A stretch of DNA of 64,000 bases, taken from assembly GCA_036267255.1 (NCBI GenBank), contig DATAWK010000041.1, positions 620,001 to 684,000 on the forward strand, in the 5' to 3' direction. The notes under the pieces were generated by a model. It saw only the letters and a program-made list of their open reading frames with translations. It made no database searches and was not told the origin of the DNA. Every line of letters begins with the position of its first letter. The stretch's first letter is position 1. This stretch comes from DATAWK01 sp036267255. GTDB taxonomy: Bacteria; Acidobacteriota; Terriglobia; Terriglobales; Acidobacteriaceae. The translations under genes and the position numbers were made by a program. Shown in pieces: positions 54,213 to 64,000 of this stretch.

Positions 54213-56684
54213 ATGACCAAGCTGCTCTATGATCTTCGCTATGCTTTGCGTCAACTGCGCAAGGCCCCGGGCTTTTCTTTAACGGCCATCTGCACGCTGG
54301 CATTGGGCATCGGCATCAGCGCAGCCATGTTCACCGTCGTCGATGGCGTGTTGTTGCGACCTTTGCCCGTGCCGTATTCCTCGCAGATCGTCGCGGTGGG
54401 CGAGGCCAACAATAGCGGCGGCATCTCTTCTTCCGCTCTGCCCAACCTGCGTGACTGGCGCACGCAAAGCAGGCTTTTTCAGGACATCGCCTGGTTCACG
54501 GAAAACTTCTTTGACCTGAAGAAGGCGGATGGGAGCACCCAGTTTTCCATCAACGTGGAGGCCAGCTCGAACTTCTTCTCCATGCTGCAGGCGCAGCCCT
54601 TATTGGGAAGGACCTTTCTTCCGAATGAGGGCAACGGTGGCAACGCGCATGCCGCAGTTCTCAGCTACTATGTCTGGCAGAACAATTTTCATGGCGACAA
54701 AGATATCCTCGGCAAAACCATCCAGCTGGGGCAGAATTCCTACAGCGTAGTCGGCGTCATGCCGCAATATTTTTACATCGGAATACCCAACGATGGCCCG
54801 GTTGTCTGGACCATACTGGCGCATACGCCGGACATGGAGGATCGCAGCAACGGATTTCTGTTTGGGATGGGCCGCCTGCGTCCAGGCGTGACAATTGCTG
54901 CCGCCAAGGCAGAATTGACTGGCATCCAGGCCAATATTGCAAAGCAGTATGGCAGCGAGCACTTGCCCAAGGATGTAGCCATCGTGGACTACCGCGATTC
55001 GTTGGTTGGTTCTGTCCGCCGCGGAATGCTGGCCTTGCAGGGTGCGGTACTGCTGGTCTGGTTGATTGCCTGCGCCAACATCGCTGGACTTATGCTGACG
55101 CGTATGACGGCGAGGCGCCGCGAGATCGCAGTCCGTGCCGCGCTGGGTGCTCCGAGGGGGCGCATCATCCAACAATTCCTGACGGAAAGCCTGCTGCTTG
55201 GTTTATGTGGTGGGCTCGTCGGCCTGGGCGTTGCCGTTGGCTCTCTCGCTCTATTACGGCATTCTCTGGATGCCAGCTTGAATCGTTCGGGAGACATTGC
55301 GCTGAACGGCCATGTCATTCTGCTTTTGATTGTGCTTTCCATTGTTTCGGCCGTGATCTTTGGCACGGCGCCTGCGTTGGAAGCCGCGTCCGCCGATCCG
55401 CAGGCGGCCTTGCATGCAGGCTCGCGAGGCGTCGGCACAGGTAGACAACAACTGCGTTTGCGCAATGCGCTGATTATTGGAGAACTGGCGCTCTCATTGA
55501 TATTGCTGGTCTCTGCCGGATTGCTGCTTCGCACGCTGTATGCGTTGCAGCAGGTGCCGCTTGGCTTCAATCCGCAGAAACTGGTGATTGCGCAATTTTT
55601 CTCGAAGGCTGGGTTCGTGCCAACGGCTCAGGATCAAAACGCGCCGGATATTCGCGAGACCATCTTCAAGCCGCTGCTGGAGCGGGTGCAGCATCTTCCC
55701 GGAGTGGAATCCGCTGCGCTGGTGACCGCTACGCCGCTGTCCACGATGGTGCAGATGAATGACACCTTCGCGGTGATAGGAAATCCATCTGCGAATGAAG
55801 CCAATCGCACCGCTCAGATTCACGCCGTTACGCCGGAGGTGTATCACACTCTGCAGATTCGTCTGCTGCAGGGACGATTGTTTGGCGAGCAGGACCACAT
55901 GGGTACGCCCGCATCGGTCATAGTGAATGAAGCTTTTGCCCATCAGTATCTTGGCGCAAAGCCGATCGGGAAAAGGTTGAATCTCGATCTTGGTGCCTCT
56001 TCCAAAAGCGTGCTGAAAGATGCGACCGTCGTGGGTGTCGTGGAAAATACGCCACAGAATGCGATCGGCCGGCCAGCTGAGCCTGAGGTCGATGTTGACA
56101 TGTATCAGGTACCGGTGGGCGATGATTTTTACCCAATCTTCTCTCTCGTTATGCAGCTTGTGGTGCGCACGCAGCAGAAGCCGGATGCATTCATTCCCGA
56201 AATCACCCGCATTTTGACGCAGGTGAGCACAGCCTTCGTTGTGAGCAATGTTCAGACCATGCAACAGAAGATCGAAGGTCTGCTCGGCAGCCAGACGCTG
56301 GCAGCTCGCCTGCTCTGGATCTTTGCCATCGCCGCATTGTTGATCGCTGCCGCCGGGCTCTATGGCCTGTTGAGCTACAGTGTCAGCCAGCGTACCCGCG
56401 ACATTGGCGTGCAGATTGCTCTGGGTGCGCAACGTGGAGACATTCTCAAGCTGATCATGAAGCAGGCCTTTCGGCTGCTCGGCGTGGGAATTGCGCTGGG
56501 CATCTTCGGTGCATACTTTGCCACTCGTATCGTCCGCAGTTTTCTCTATGGCGTCGATCAGCATGACCTGATCACGATTGCAGGCGTCTCCATTTTGCTG
56601 GCCACAGTTGGAATCCTGGCCAGTTACATTCCCGCGCGTCGCGCTGCAAATATTGAACCGATTGAAGCGCTGCGGGCCGAATAA
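54213..56684 (+). CDS. ADOP-type MacB-like permease (operon copy 3)
   Basis: An 823-residue permease from ATG 54213, supported by GGAAGGA about 9-12 bp upstream. An in-frame TTG at 54195 was rejected. It begins DLRYALRQLRKAPGFSL and LALGIGISAAMFTVVDGVLLRPL. The repeated core-plus-FtsX layout is as in the other copies, and the end is IPARRAANIEPIEALRAE. By eye its second half looks closest to the lone ADOP at 25338 (for example YGLLSYSVSQRTRDIGV and DVVENTPQ-like periplasmic stretches), so these two may share a recent ancestor. The second ATPase gene starts 23 bp later. Confidence 0.93.
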   Translation: MTKLLYDLRYALRQLRKAPGFSLTAICTLALGIGISAAMFTVVDGVLLRPLPVPYSSQIVAVGEANNSGGISSSALPNLRDWRTQSRLFQDIAWFTENFFDLKKADGSTQFSINVEASSNFFSMLQAQPLLGRTFLPNEGNGGNAHAAVLSYYVWQNNFHGDKDILGKTIQLGQNSYSVVGVMPQYFYIGIPNDGPVVWTILAHTPDMEDRSNGFLFGMGRLRPGVTIAAAKAELTGIQANIAKQYGSEHLPKDVAIVDYRDSLVGSVRRGMLALQGAVLLVWLIACANIAGLMLTRMTARRREIAVRAALGAPRGRIIQQFLTESLLLGLCGGLVGLGVAVGSLALLRHSLDASLNRSGDIALNGHVILLLIVLSIVSAVIFGTAPALEAASADPQAALHAGSRGVGTGRQQLRLRNALIIGELALSLILLVSAGLLLRTLYALQQVPLGFNPQKLVIAQFFSKAGFVPTAQDQNAPDIRETIFKPLLERVQHLPGVESAALVTATPLSTMVQMNDTFAVIGNPSANEANRTAQIHAVTPEVYHTLQIRLLQGRLFGEQDHMGTPASVIVNEAFAHQYLGAKPIGKRLNLDLGASSKSVLKDATVVGVVENTPQNAIGRPAEPEVDVDMYQVPVGDDFYPIFSLVMQLVVRTQQKPDAFIPEITRILTQVSTAFVVSNVQTMQQKIEGLLGSQTLAARLLWIFAIAALLIAAAGLYGLLSYSVSQRTRDIGVQIALGAQRGDILKLIMKQAFRLLGVGIALGIFGAYFATRIVRSFLYGVDQHDLITIAGVSILLATVGILASYIPARRAANIEPIEALRAE

Positions 56685-56707
56685 CAGGTTTCTGAATTGA
56701 GGAATAC

Positions 56708-57417
<710 letters not shown>

Positions 57418-57418
<1 letters not shown>

Positions 57419-59346
57419 TGCAGTTTTTTAACAAAAAACGAATGGACTTTTTGCGGCAAACCGTTGCTGCGCTGATCGTATCTGTTACCGTAGCAGGCAC
57501 AGTTACAGCGCAAACTGTTGCCCAGACAGCCAACGCCGGCGGCCAGGTATATCTCGGCATACCGCACTCCCATGTACCGTGGAAGGCGTACATGCCGTCT
57601 TCTGTACCGCGGCCCGATCTGGCAAATTCGTCGCGCCTGGATACTTTGATCCGCGACGGCAAACTGTATCTCTCATTGCAGGATGCCATCACGCTCGCAC
57701 TGGAAAATAATCTCGATCTGGAGATTGCGCGCTATAACTTTCCCATTGCGGCGACGGACGTACAGCGCACAGAAGCTGGCGGCATTTTTCGCGGCGTCAA
57801 TACCGGCGTGGTCTCGAATACTCCTGGTGGCGGCGTCGGCGGCATCGGCGCGGGTGCGAGTGGCGCTGGGGCTGGAGGCACAAGTGGTGGCGCGGGCGGT
57901 GCGGGAGCCGGCGCTTCGGGCATCGTGTCCAACACACTCGGTACGGGTACAGCTGTGCAAACCTTTGATCCGACGATCCAGGGAGTGGCCAGCGTAGAGC
58001 ATCAGACATCGCCAGTGACGAACAATCAGGTGTATGGCGTTGCCGCACTCCAGGTAAACACCACCATTGGCAATGCAAGTTACCTGCAGGCATTCCCTAC
58101 CGGCACCAGCATCGAATTCGATTTTCAAAATAATCGGCAGACCATCAATAGTCCTTATTACAATCTGACGCCGCAGCTTTCCTCTTCGTACAGATTTGAA
58201 ATTCAGCAGCAACTTCTGGCGGGGTTTGGCTTTGGCCCAAATCTGCGCTATCTGCGTATTGCCAGGAACAACCAGAAGATTTCCGACATCGCTTTCAAAG
58301 CACAGGTTATTGCCACAGTAACGCAGATCGAGAATCTGTATTGGGATCTATTCAATGCATATCAGGATGAGCAGGTAAAAGAGCGCTCACTGCAATTTGC
58401 GCAACAGTCCTATGACAACACGCAGAAGCAATTGAACCTACAGGCCGTGCCTGAAATGGACGTGCTGAAGGCCGAAGCTGAGGTAGCGAATCGGACCCAG
58501 GACGTGACCATAGCCAAGACGACATTGCAGTTGCAGGAACTGTTGATGAAGAATGCCATCACCAAGAATCTTAATGATCCAATCCTGGTCGCGATGCCCG
58601 TGATTCCAACCGAGAAAATGAATTTTAACGACGCGGCAGGGCAGACATCCATCGCCGACATGGTGGCAACCGCGCTGACGGATAGGTCTGAGCTGGAAGA
58701 GTCTCAGATTGATCTTGTAAACCGTCAGATCAGCCGGAGATCCGCTAAAAATGCTTTATTGCCAACGGTAAACCTGGTTGCCTCCTACACGGGTTATGGT
58801 CTGGCTGGCGTTCCCAACCCGGCATACAATCTGGGTCCGAACCCTTCCAGCGTTCCCACAAGTTTTACCGGTGCGGTGCAAAATGCATTCAATTTCAGCT
58901 CGCCGGATTATTTAGCCGAATTGCAAATCAGTATTCCCATCCGTAACCGGATTGCGAAGGCAGACCAATACCGGTCGGAACTGGAGTATCGCCAGGCGCA
59001 AATCCGGCAGCAGGAGCTGCGCAATCAGATTCGGATTGAGGTACAGAATGCGGACTATACGCTGGAGCAAAGTCGGGCGCGTGTAGATTCTGCACAGAAA
59101 GCACGGGACTTGGCGCAGAAGACCTTCGGCATCATGCAGCAGGAACAGAAACTGGGAGCTGGTTCCAACACCCAGACACTCTCCGCGCAACATGACTTGG
59201 CGGTTGCTGAATCCGCGCTCGTTACTGCAATGACGGCGTACCAGAAGGCACGTGTGCAACTTGATAGCGCCATTGGAACTACGTTGGAGCGCAACCACAT
59301 CTCGATAGCCGAGGCAATCAGCGGCGTGGTACATGACAACCATTGA
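57418..59346 (+). CDS. TolC-family outer-membrane channel with Gly-rich insert
   Basis: A 642-residue outer-membrane efflux protein. ATG 57418 overlaps the preceding stop (TGATG) and starts a basic stretch plus signal peptide (FLRQTVAALIVSVTVAG...TAQ). The repeated helical-hairpin pattern of TolC is clear: LSLQDAITLALENNLDLEIARY and QVIATVTQIENLYWDLF in the first half, and KADQYRSELEYRQAQIRQQ and QKARDLAQKTFG in the second. Between about residues 135 and 175 sits a Gly/Ala/Ser-only insert not normal for TolC. The length is above the usual 450-500. As the exit duct of this operon it could also serve the divergent RND pump, which has no channel of its own here. Confidence 0.92.
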
Positions 59347-59379
59347 GCTTGGTTGCCATGTACCTTTATAGAAGAGAAC

Positions 59380-60810
59380 ATGGCGCAACAGACACAATCT
59401 CCGCAGGCCTCCAGGCCGGATACACTGCATGCTTCCGTCAGCGGTGGGATTCATGCATCGCGGCCGCGCGTTCTGGCTGCAGACGACCAGGCACAGATTC
59501 GTGAGGCGTTGACGTTACTGTTGCAGCCGGAGGGATATGAGGTCGATTGCGTTGCCTCACCGCAGGCGGCGCTGAATGCCTTGGTTGCCGAACAGTACGA
59601 CGTTATGCTGATGGATCTGAACTACACGCGCGACACTACGTCAGGCCGTGAAGGGATGGATCTGCTGCAGCGTGTGCTGGAAATAGACGCGCAATTGCCG
59701 GTGATTGTGATGACCGCCTGGGCCAGTGTCGATCTGGCTGTGGAAGCTATGCGCCACGGCGCGCGGGACTTCATTCAGAAGCCCTGGGAAAATAATCGTC
59801 TGCTCGCGATCGTACAGACGCAGGTGGAGCTGCGCCATGCTTTGCGCCGTGCACAGGTATTGGAGGCGGAGAATCGCCTCCTGAATGCTGTTGGCCGGCC
59901 GGAATTGATTGCTTCCGCTCCTGCCATGCGCCCGGTTCTGGATGCCATCGCACGCGTTGGGCCTTCGAATGCAAATGTATTGATTACGGGGGAGCATGGC
60001 ACCGGCAAGGAGGTCGTGGCACGCACACTGCACGCATTGTCTCTGCGCGCACAAAGCTCTTTCGTCGCAGTCAATACCGGGGCGCTGTCGGAAGGGGTTT
60101 TTGAAAGCGAGCTGTTCGGCCACGTGAAAGGAGCATTCACCGATGCCCGCGCAGACCGCATTGGCCGTTTCGAACTCGCCGATGGCGGCACGCTTTTTCT
60201 GGATGAAATCGCCAATGTCCCAATGCGGCAGCAGGCGAAGCTATTGCGTGTTCTCGAATCGGGGGAAATTGAGCGGGTGGGTTCTTCGCGCACACGGCGC
60301 GTAGACGTGCGCTTGCTGTCTGCAACCAACGCAGACCTGCAGGCGGAGAGCAAGCAGGGAAATTTCCGCGAGGATCTGCTCTTTCGGTTGAATACCGTGG
60401 AGATCCATCTTCCTGCTCTGCGCGAACGGCGGGAAGACATTCCTGCGCTGGCTGCCCATTTTCTGGCGCGGCACGCTGTCCGTTACCGTAAGGAGATTGA
60501 AGGCTTTGAACCCGCAGCTCTTCAGGCGTTGTTGCAGCACACGTGGCCAGGCAATGTGCGCGAGCTGGACCACACCATGGAGCGCGCAGTGCTGATGTGC
60601 CGCGGAGAACGCATTACACAGGCGGATTTGAACTTGCAGAGCCATCGTCCCTCTGCTTCGTCGATGGAGGATCTTAGTCTCGAGGCGGTCGAGAGTATCC
60701 TGATTCGTAAAGCACTGGCCAAGCATGAACGCAACGTAAGCTTGGCCGCTGAGGCCCTCGGGTTAAGCCGCGGCGCGCTCTATCGGCGCATGGAAAAATA
60801 TGGTCTTTGA
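59380..60810 (+). CDS. NtrC-type sigma-54-dependent response regulator
   Basis: A 476-residue activator from ATG 59380 (AGAAGAG upstream). The receiver domain has Asp35-Asp36, the phospho-acceptor Asp79 (LMDLN), Thr112 and Lys134, so it should be phosphorylated. The AAA+ domain has Walker A GEHGTGK (204-210) and GAFTDA (251-256), the loop that contacts sigma-54 and marks a true RpoN activator. The C-terminal Fis-type helix-turn-helix (about 450-475, LAAEALGLSRGALYRRM) binds DNA. The kinase gene overlaps its end by 11 bp. The GTGTCC/GGACAC sites at 47093-47130 are its likely targets, which would make the operon self-regulated. Confidence 0.95.
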   Translation: MAQQTQSPQASRPDTLHASVSGGIHASRPRVLAADDQAQIREALTLLLQPEGYEVDCVASPQAALNALVAEQYDVMLMDLNYTRDTTSGREGMDLLQRVLEIDAQLPVIVMTAWASVDLAVEAMRHGARDFIQKPWENNRLLAIVQTQVELRHALRRAQVLEAENRLLNAVGRPELIASAPAMRPVLDAIARVGPSNANVLITGEHGTGKEVVARTLHALSLRAQSSFVAVNTGALSEGVFESELFGHVKGAFTDARADRIGRFELADGGTLFLDEIANVPMRQQAKLLRVLESGEIERVGSSRTRRVDVRLLSATNADLQAESKQGNFREDLLFRLNTVEIHLPALRERREDIPALAAHFLARHAVRYRKEIEGFEPAALQALLQHTWPGNVRELDHTMERAVLMCRGERITQADLNLQSHRPSASSMEDLSLEAVESILIRKALAKHERNVSLAAEALGLSRGALYRRMEKYGL

Positions 60811-62248
60811 TGATTCGGTCAAGAATCCGCATCCATCCTTGACGCCCAATCAGACGCCAGAATCGACTACCTTTCCTGCGCTTGAAGATGACTCGGAATT
60901 TATAGCTTCTCCGCCGGCCCGGCTTCGGTTTGAGGTCCGGCTGCGCTGGCTTTTGCTCTTGCTGGCACTCCCAGGCATCGTTGCTGTTGTCATACTGCTG
61001 ATGCATTTTCATCTGCCGGCATTGGTATCTGCAAGCATCCTGGGAGTTGTGCTGTTATTGCTGGCCACGGCATTTTTTGCCGTTCTGGATCGCATCGTTC
61101 GCCCGCTGCAGGTCCTGTCAAATGTTGTGGCGGCATTGCGGGAGGATGATTATTCCTTTCGCGCACGCCATGTGCGTTCAGGTGATGCGCTGGGCGATCT
61201 GGCAGATGAGATCAACCAACTGGCCGATCATTTGCAGATACGCCGCCACGCAGAGTTGGAAGCCTCGGCACTGCTGGCGCGTGTGGTGGAGACGATGGAC
61301 TTGCCGGTCTTTGCCTTCGACGCCCAGTCTGTCTTACGTCTGACCAATCCTGCGGCGGCCCGCATGCTGGGCCGCACTACAGAAAAAATGCTGCACCTCT
61401 CTGCGGAACAACTGGGTTTGACGGCGCTGTTGCAGCAGCCGGAAGAAGATTTGGTCATTCTGCATCTGGCCGACCGGGAGACACGCTGGATGGTACGCCG
61501 CAGCCGATTTTATCAGAACGGCGTTCCCCATCGGTTGCTGCTGCTGTCGGATGTGAGCGGCGTGTTGCGCGGAGAGGAGCGTCGTGCCTGGCAACGGTTG
61601 ATTCGCGTGCTGGCCCATGAAGTGAATAACTCTCTAACGCCCATCAAGTCGATCGCCGGAAGTTTGCGCAAGCGCACTTCGCAGGCCCTGCCAGTAGATG
61701 GCGCCATGGCAACGGACTTTGAGCGCGGTCTTTCCATTGTGGAGGAGAGGGCTGAATCGTTGAATCGCTTTCTGCAGGCCTATGGACAGTTGGCGAAGCT
61801 GCCATCTCCTATCAAGGTGCCGACACCGCTGGCTCCTCTGATCGAGCGCGTGCGTCATTTGGAATTGCGCATTCCTGTCGAGTTGATGCCTGGACCGGAC
61901 GTTGCCGCGGCCGTGGATGTGGCTCAGATGGAGCAGGTCCTGATCAATTTGATTCGCAACGCGGTCGATGCAGCGACAGAGCCAACGCAACGGGCTGAAC
62001 CGCCGTGGGTGGAAATATCCTGGCAGTTGGAGCCGGGCTTCGTACGCATCCGCATTAAAGACAATGGGCCCGGACTTACGAATCCGGCGAATCTATTTGT
62101 CCCTTTCTATACCACCAAAACAGGCGGCAGTGGCATCGGCCTGATTCTGGCACGGCAAATTGTCGACCTGCATGGGGGTACGTTGTCTCTGCGCAACAGA
62201 AAACACGGGAACGGATGTCACGCGGAGCTTCGTCTGCCGGTTATCTAA
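60800..62248 (+). CDS. Sensor histidine kinase, NtrY-like, partner of the response regulator
   Basis: A 482-residue kinase whose ATG lies 11 bp inside the regulator gene, so the two are translationally coupled. Two adjacent membrane helices (about residues 48-70 and 72-97) leave almost no periplasmic loop, so it may sense the membrane or an internal signal. HAMP (about 98-147) and a PAS-like domain (about 155-255) follow. The phospho-acceptor is His273 in LAHEVNNSLTPIKS. N-box (NLIRNAVDAA), G1 (DNGPGL) and G2 (GSGIGLILAR) are intact. The domain order and the HEVNNSLTPI box resemble NtrY. The signal is unknown. Confidence 0.93.
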   Translation: MVFDDSVKNPHPSLTPNQTPESTTFPALEDDSEFIASPPARLRFEVRLRWLLLLLALPGIVAVVILLMHFHLPALVSASILGVVLLLLATAFFAVLDRIVRPLQVLSNVVAALREDDYSFRARHVRSGDALGDLADEINQLADHLQIRRHAELEASALLARVVETMDLPVFAFDAQSVLRLTNPAAARMLGRTTEKMLHLSAEQLGLTALLQQPEEDLVILHLADRETRWMVRRSRFYQNGVPHRLLLLSDVSGVLRGEERRAWQRLIRVLAHEVNNSLTPIKSIAGSLRKRTSQALPVDGAMATDFERGLSIVEERAESLNRFLQAYGQLAKLPSPIKVPTPLAPLIERVRHLELRIPVELMPGPDVAAAVDVAQMEQVLINLIRNAVDAATEPTQRAEPPWVEISWQLEPGFVRIRIKDNGPGLTNPANLFVPFYTTKTGGSGIGLILARQIVDLHGGTLSLRNRKHGNGCHAELRLPVI

Positions 62249-62363
62249 AATGCTATCCAGGGAGCGCTGGAATCCCCACCAGTTCCAGGGAAACGCATCG
62301 TCCCGTGTTGTAGCATCAAGGCATCTCCTTGGAATAAGGTTCTTTGGAGCGGGAGCGCCACGC

Positions 62364-63860
62364 ATGGACGGAACGAGCAGCCAAACAGCCAGCGCAGTTC
62401 CCAATTTCTCGACTCCTGCCGGGACACAACCGGTTTTATGCGTCGATCTGGATGGAACGCTGGTAAAAACAGACACGCTTGTGGATTCGTTGTGTGCGAT
62501 GGCGCATAAGCATCCGTGGAAACTGCTGCGCTCCCCATTATGGTTGATGCGGGGCAAAGCCGCTTTCAAGCTTGAAGTGGCCAAGCATGCGGAACTGGAC
62601 GTTGCGCATCTCCCTTATAACCAGGCAGTCGCCGCTTTTTTGCAGGAAGAGGCAGCATCCGGACGCACCATTGTGCTGGCTACCGGGGCCGATGAGCGGG
62701 TAGCCCAGCGGGTTGCCGGTCATCTGGGGATTTTCCAGCACGTGATGGCCAGCGATGGTGTCACAAACTTGACAGGGACACGTAAGCTTCGCCTTCTGCA
62801 ACAGCGTTTTGGCGAAAGAGGATTCGACTATATCGGCAATAGCACTGCAGACTTGCCTCTGCTGGCCCAGGCGGCAACGGCGATGACGGCCAATCCCACA
62901 TGGTGGCTACGCTCTCGCCTTAACGCGAATCTTGCGCGGAACAAGGACGTGCAATCCGCACCGGCCTTTCAAGATCGTCGGTCCGGTTTTTCCTCCACTT
63001 TGCGGGCCTTGCGGGTTCATCAATGGGCAAAGAATGTGCTCCTTTTTCTGCCTTTGCTTTTGGCGCACAACGTTCATTGGCACGTACTGCTGGCGAGTAT
63101 CGTGGCCTTCATGTGCTTTTGCTGTATGGCGTCCGGCACATACATCGTCAATGATCTTCTGGATATCGAGGCCGACCGCAAACATCCGCGCAAAAGCCGA
63201 CGTCCTTTCGCCGCTGGCGATCTCTCGGCGACAACGGGAGCTGTTCTGGCAGTTGTCCTGGTAGGCGTCTCTGTATGGCTGGCCGTGTGGTTGCTCCCGA
63301 TGGCATTTCTTCGCTGGCTGGTGCTGTATTGCGTCACCACGCTTTTGTATTCGCTGTATTTCAAGCGTAAGGTGCTGGTGGATGTCATACTCCTTTCCGG
63401 GTTGTACACGCTGCGAATTCTGGCTGGTGCTGCGGCTGTCACCGTAGCGGTTTCTCCCTGGCTGGCGGGATTTTCCATCTTCTTTTTCTTTAGCCTTGCG
63501 CTGGTCAAGCGTTACAGCGAGCTTGAAAACCTGCGCAATCGCGCGGCCGCTCCGGAAAACGGGCGCGGTTATATGGTGAAGGATCTGGAGCAGTTGCGCA
63601 GCTTTGGCACAGCCAGCGCCTATGCGTCCATCGTGATCTTTACGCTCTACATCAACAATCCGGATGTCGGTGTGCTGTACCACAATCCGCACCGTTTATG
63701 GCTGATGACGCCACTGCTTATCTGGTGGCTCAGCCGCATCTGGCTGCGCGCTTCCCGCGGCCAGATGGATGAAGATCCGGTGGTGTTCGCCCTTACCGAC
63801 CGTTCCAGCCTGATTGCCGGCGTGGCGCTGCTGCTGGTTGCCGTATACGCATCCATATAA
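62364..63860 (+). CDS. HAD phosphatase-UbiA prenyltransferase fusion
   Basis: A protein of 498 residues from ATG 62364. The N-terminal HAD-type domain has CVDLDGTLVKTD (nucleophile Asp28, Asp30) and TGADERVAQ, then DYIGNSTADLPLL for motif IV. The C-terminal half is a UbiA membrane prenyltransferase with NDLLDIEADRKHP, the NDxxD(x)nD Mg2+/diphosphate site, and DVILLSGLYTLRIL. This fusion resembles enzymes that make decaprenyl-phosphate-ribose from a polyprenyl phosphate and phosphoribosyl diphosphate, with the HAD domain removing the 5-phosphate, but this is inference. An earlier ATG at 62250 lacks a ribosome-binding site. The FAD oxidoreductase gene begins 31 bp later. Confidence 0.85.
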   Translation: MDGTSSQTASAVPNFSTPAGTQPVLCVDLDGTLVKTDTLVDSLCAMAHKHPWKLLRSPLWLMRGKAAFKLEVAKHAELDVAHLPYNQAVAAFLQEEAASGRTIVLATGADERVAQRVAGHLGIFQHVMASDGVTNLTGTRKLRLLQQRFGERGFDYIGNSTADLPLLAQAATAMTANPTWWLRSRLNANLARNKDVQSAPAFQDRRSGFSSTLRALRVHQWAKNVLLFLPLLLAHNVHWHVLLASIVAFMCFCCMASGTYIVNDLLDIEADRKHPRKSRRPFAAGDLSATTGAVLAVVLVGVSVWLAVWLLPMAFLRWLVLYCVTTLLYSLYFKRKVLVDVILLSGLYTLRILAGAAAVTVAVSPWLAGFSIFFFFSLALVKRYSELENLRNRAAAPENGRGYMVKDLEQLRSFGTASAYASIVIFTLYINNPDVGVLYHNPHRLWLMTPLLIWWLSRIWLRASRGQMDEDPVVFALTDRSSLIAGVALLLVAVYASI

Positions 63861-63891
63861 GCTGTAACTAACACGCTGTGCTGAAGACTCC

Positions 63892-64000
63892 ATGCAAGCA
63901 AAACAAAAACCTCCAGCTTTTGAATCGTGGGGACGCTACCCGCAAGTGGAATGTGAGCTGCGGTCTCTGCACTGGGCCAGCGACTTTCCCCCACGCGGCG
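63892..64000 (+). CDS. FAD-binding oxidoreductase, DprE1-like (5' end only)
   Basis: Only 36 codons are inside the window. The start MQAKQKPPAFESWGRYPQ and SLHWASDFPP match the beginning of FAD-dependent oxidases of the DprE1/vanillyl-alcohol type, where an FESWGRYP-like opening precedes the FAD domain. In the DprE1 pathway this enzyme oxidises the 2-OH of polyprenyl-phosphoryl ribose. Its position directly after a HAD-UbiA gene supports the call. The FAD domain itself is not visible. Confidence 0.6.
   Translation, partial: MQAKQKPPAFESWGRYPQVECELRSLHWASDFPPRG

Overview
The window reads as a chromosomal segment of an acidobacterium, probably Acidobacteriaceae (subdivision 1). The main evidence is four large MacB-like permeases of the 'acidobacterial duplicated orphan permease' (ADOP) type at 25338-27791, 49279-51708, 51732-54173 and 54213-56684. 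Supporting signs are the HslV form, the SpoIIE-phosphatase receptor and several secreted or lipoprotein families. I see no tRNA, rRNA, CRISPR array, insertion sequence or prophage, so the region looks like stable chromosome.

Layout. 1-4630 (minus): DHA2 drug exporter, dipeptidyl peptidase IV and a metallo-beta-lactamase-fold hydrolase cut by the window edge. 4733-8204 (plus): zinc-ribbon coiled-coil protein, 5'-deoxyribonucleotidase and a membrane SpoIIE-type phosphatase. 8298-14553: XRE-cupin regulator, TIGR01777 epimerase, FN3 lipoprotein, FAH-family hydrolase, transaldolase and a small unknown protein. 14560-23860: proteostasis and translation genes, namely hslVU, a CDF metal exporter, prfA-prmC, clpB and a broken hsp20. 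24081-34547: Kef-like antiporter, a lone ADOP permease, DUF4126, an RlmI-like methyltransferase, the bifunctional (p)ppGpp enzyme, small or secreted proteins, RidA and a cold-shock protein followed by a run of hairpins. 34810-39171: PLP decarboxylase, mutarotase-like protein and alpha-glucan phosphorylase, closed by a strong terminator. 39274-46767 (minus): an mdtABC-like RND efflux operon. 47234-62248 (plus): a nine-gene export operon. 62364-64000: HAD-UbiA prenyltransferase and the start of an FAD oxidoreductase, resembling a DprE1-type polyprenyl-phosphate-sugar pathway.

The most interesting system is 47234-62248: HlyD adaptor, ABC ATPase, three consecutive ADOP permeases, a second ABC ATPase, a TolC-family channel, an NtrC-type sigma-54 response regulator and its histidine kinase. 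Together these are the parts of a complete tripartite exporter carrying its own two-component system. Directly upstream is a -24/-12 (sigma-54) promoter match with exact GG-N10-GC spacing (47205-47218). About 95 bp before it lies a perfect GTGTCC-N6-GGACAC palindrome, with a second GGACAC half-site exactly 20 bp downstream. The predicted transcription start is about 4 nt before the first ATG, so the message would be nearly leaderless. The operon is divergent from the RND efflux operon and shares a 466-bp intergenic region with it. The substrate cannot be read from the sequence.

Limits: domain calls are from motif recognition by eye, starts were chosen from ribosome-binding sites and family N-termini, and no database search was possible.
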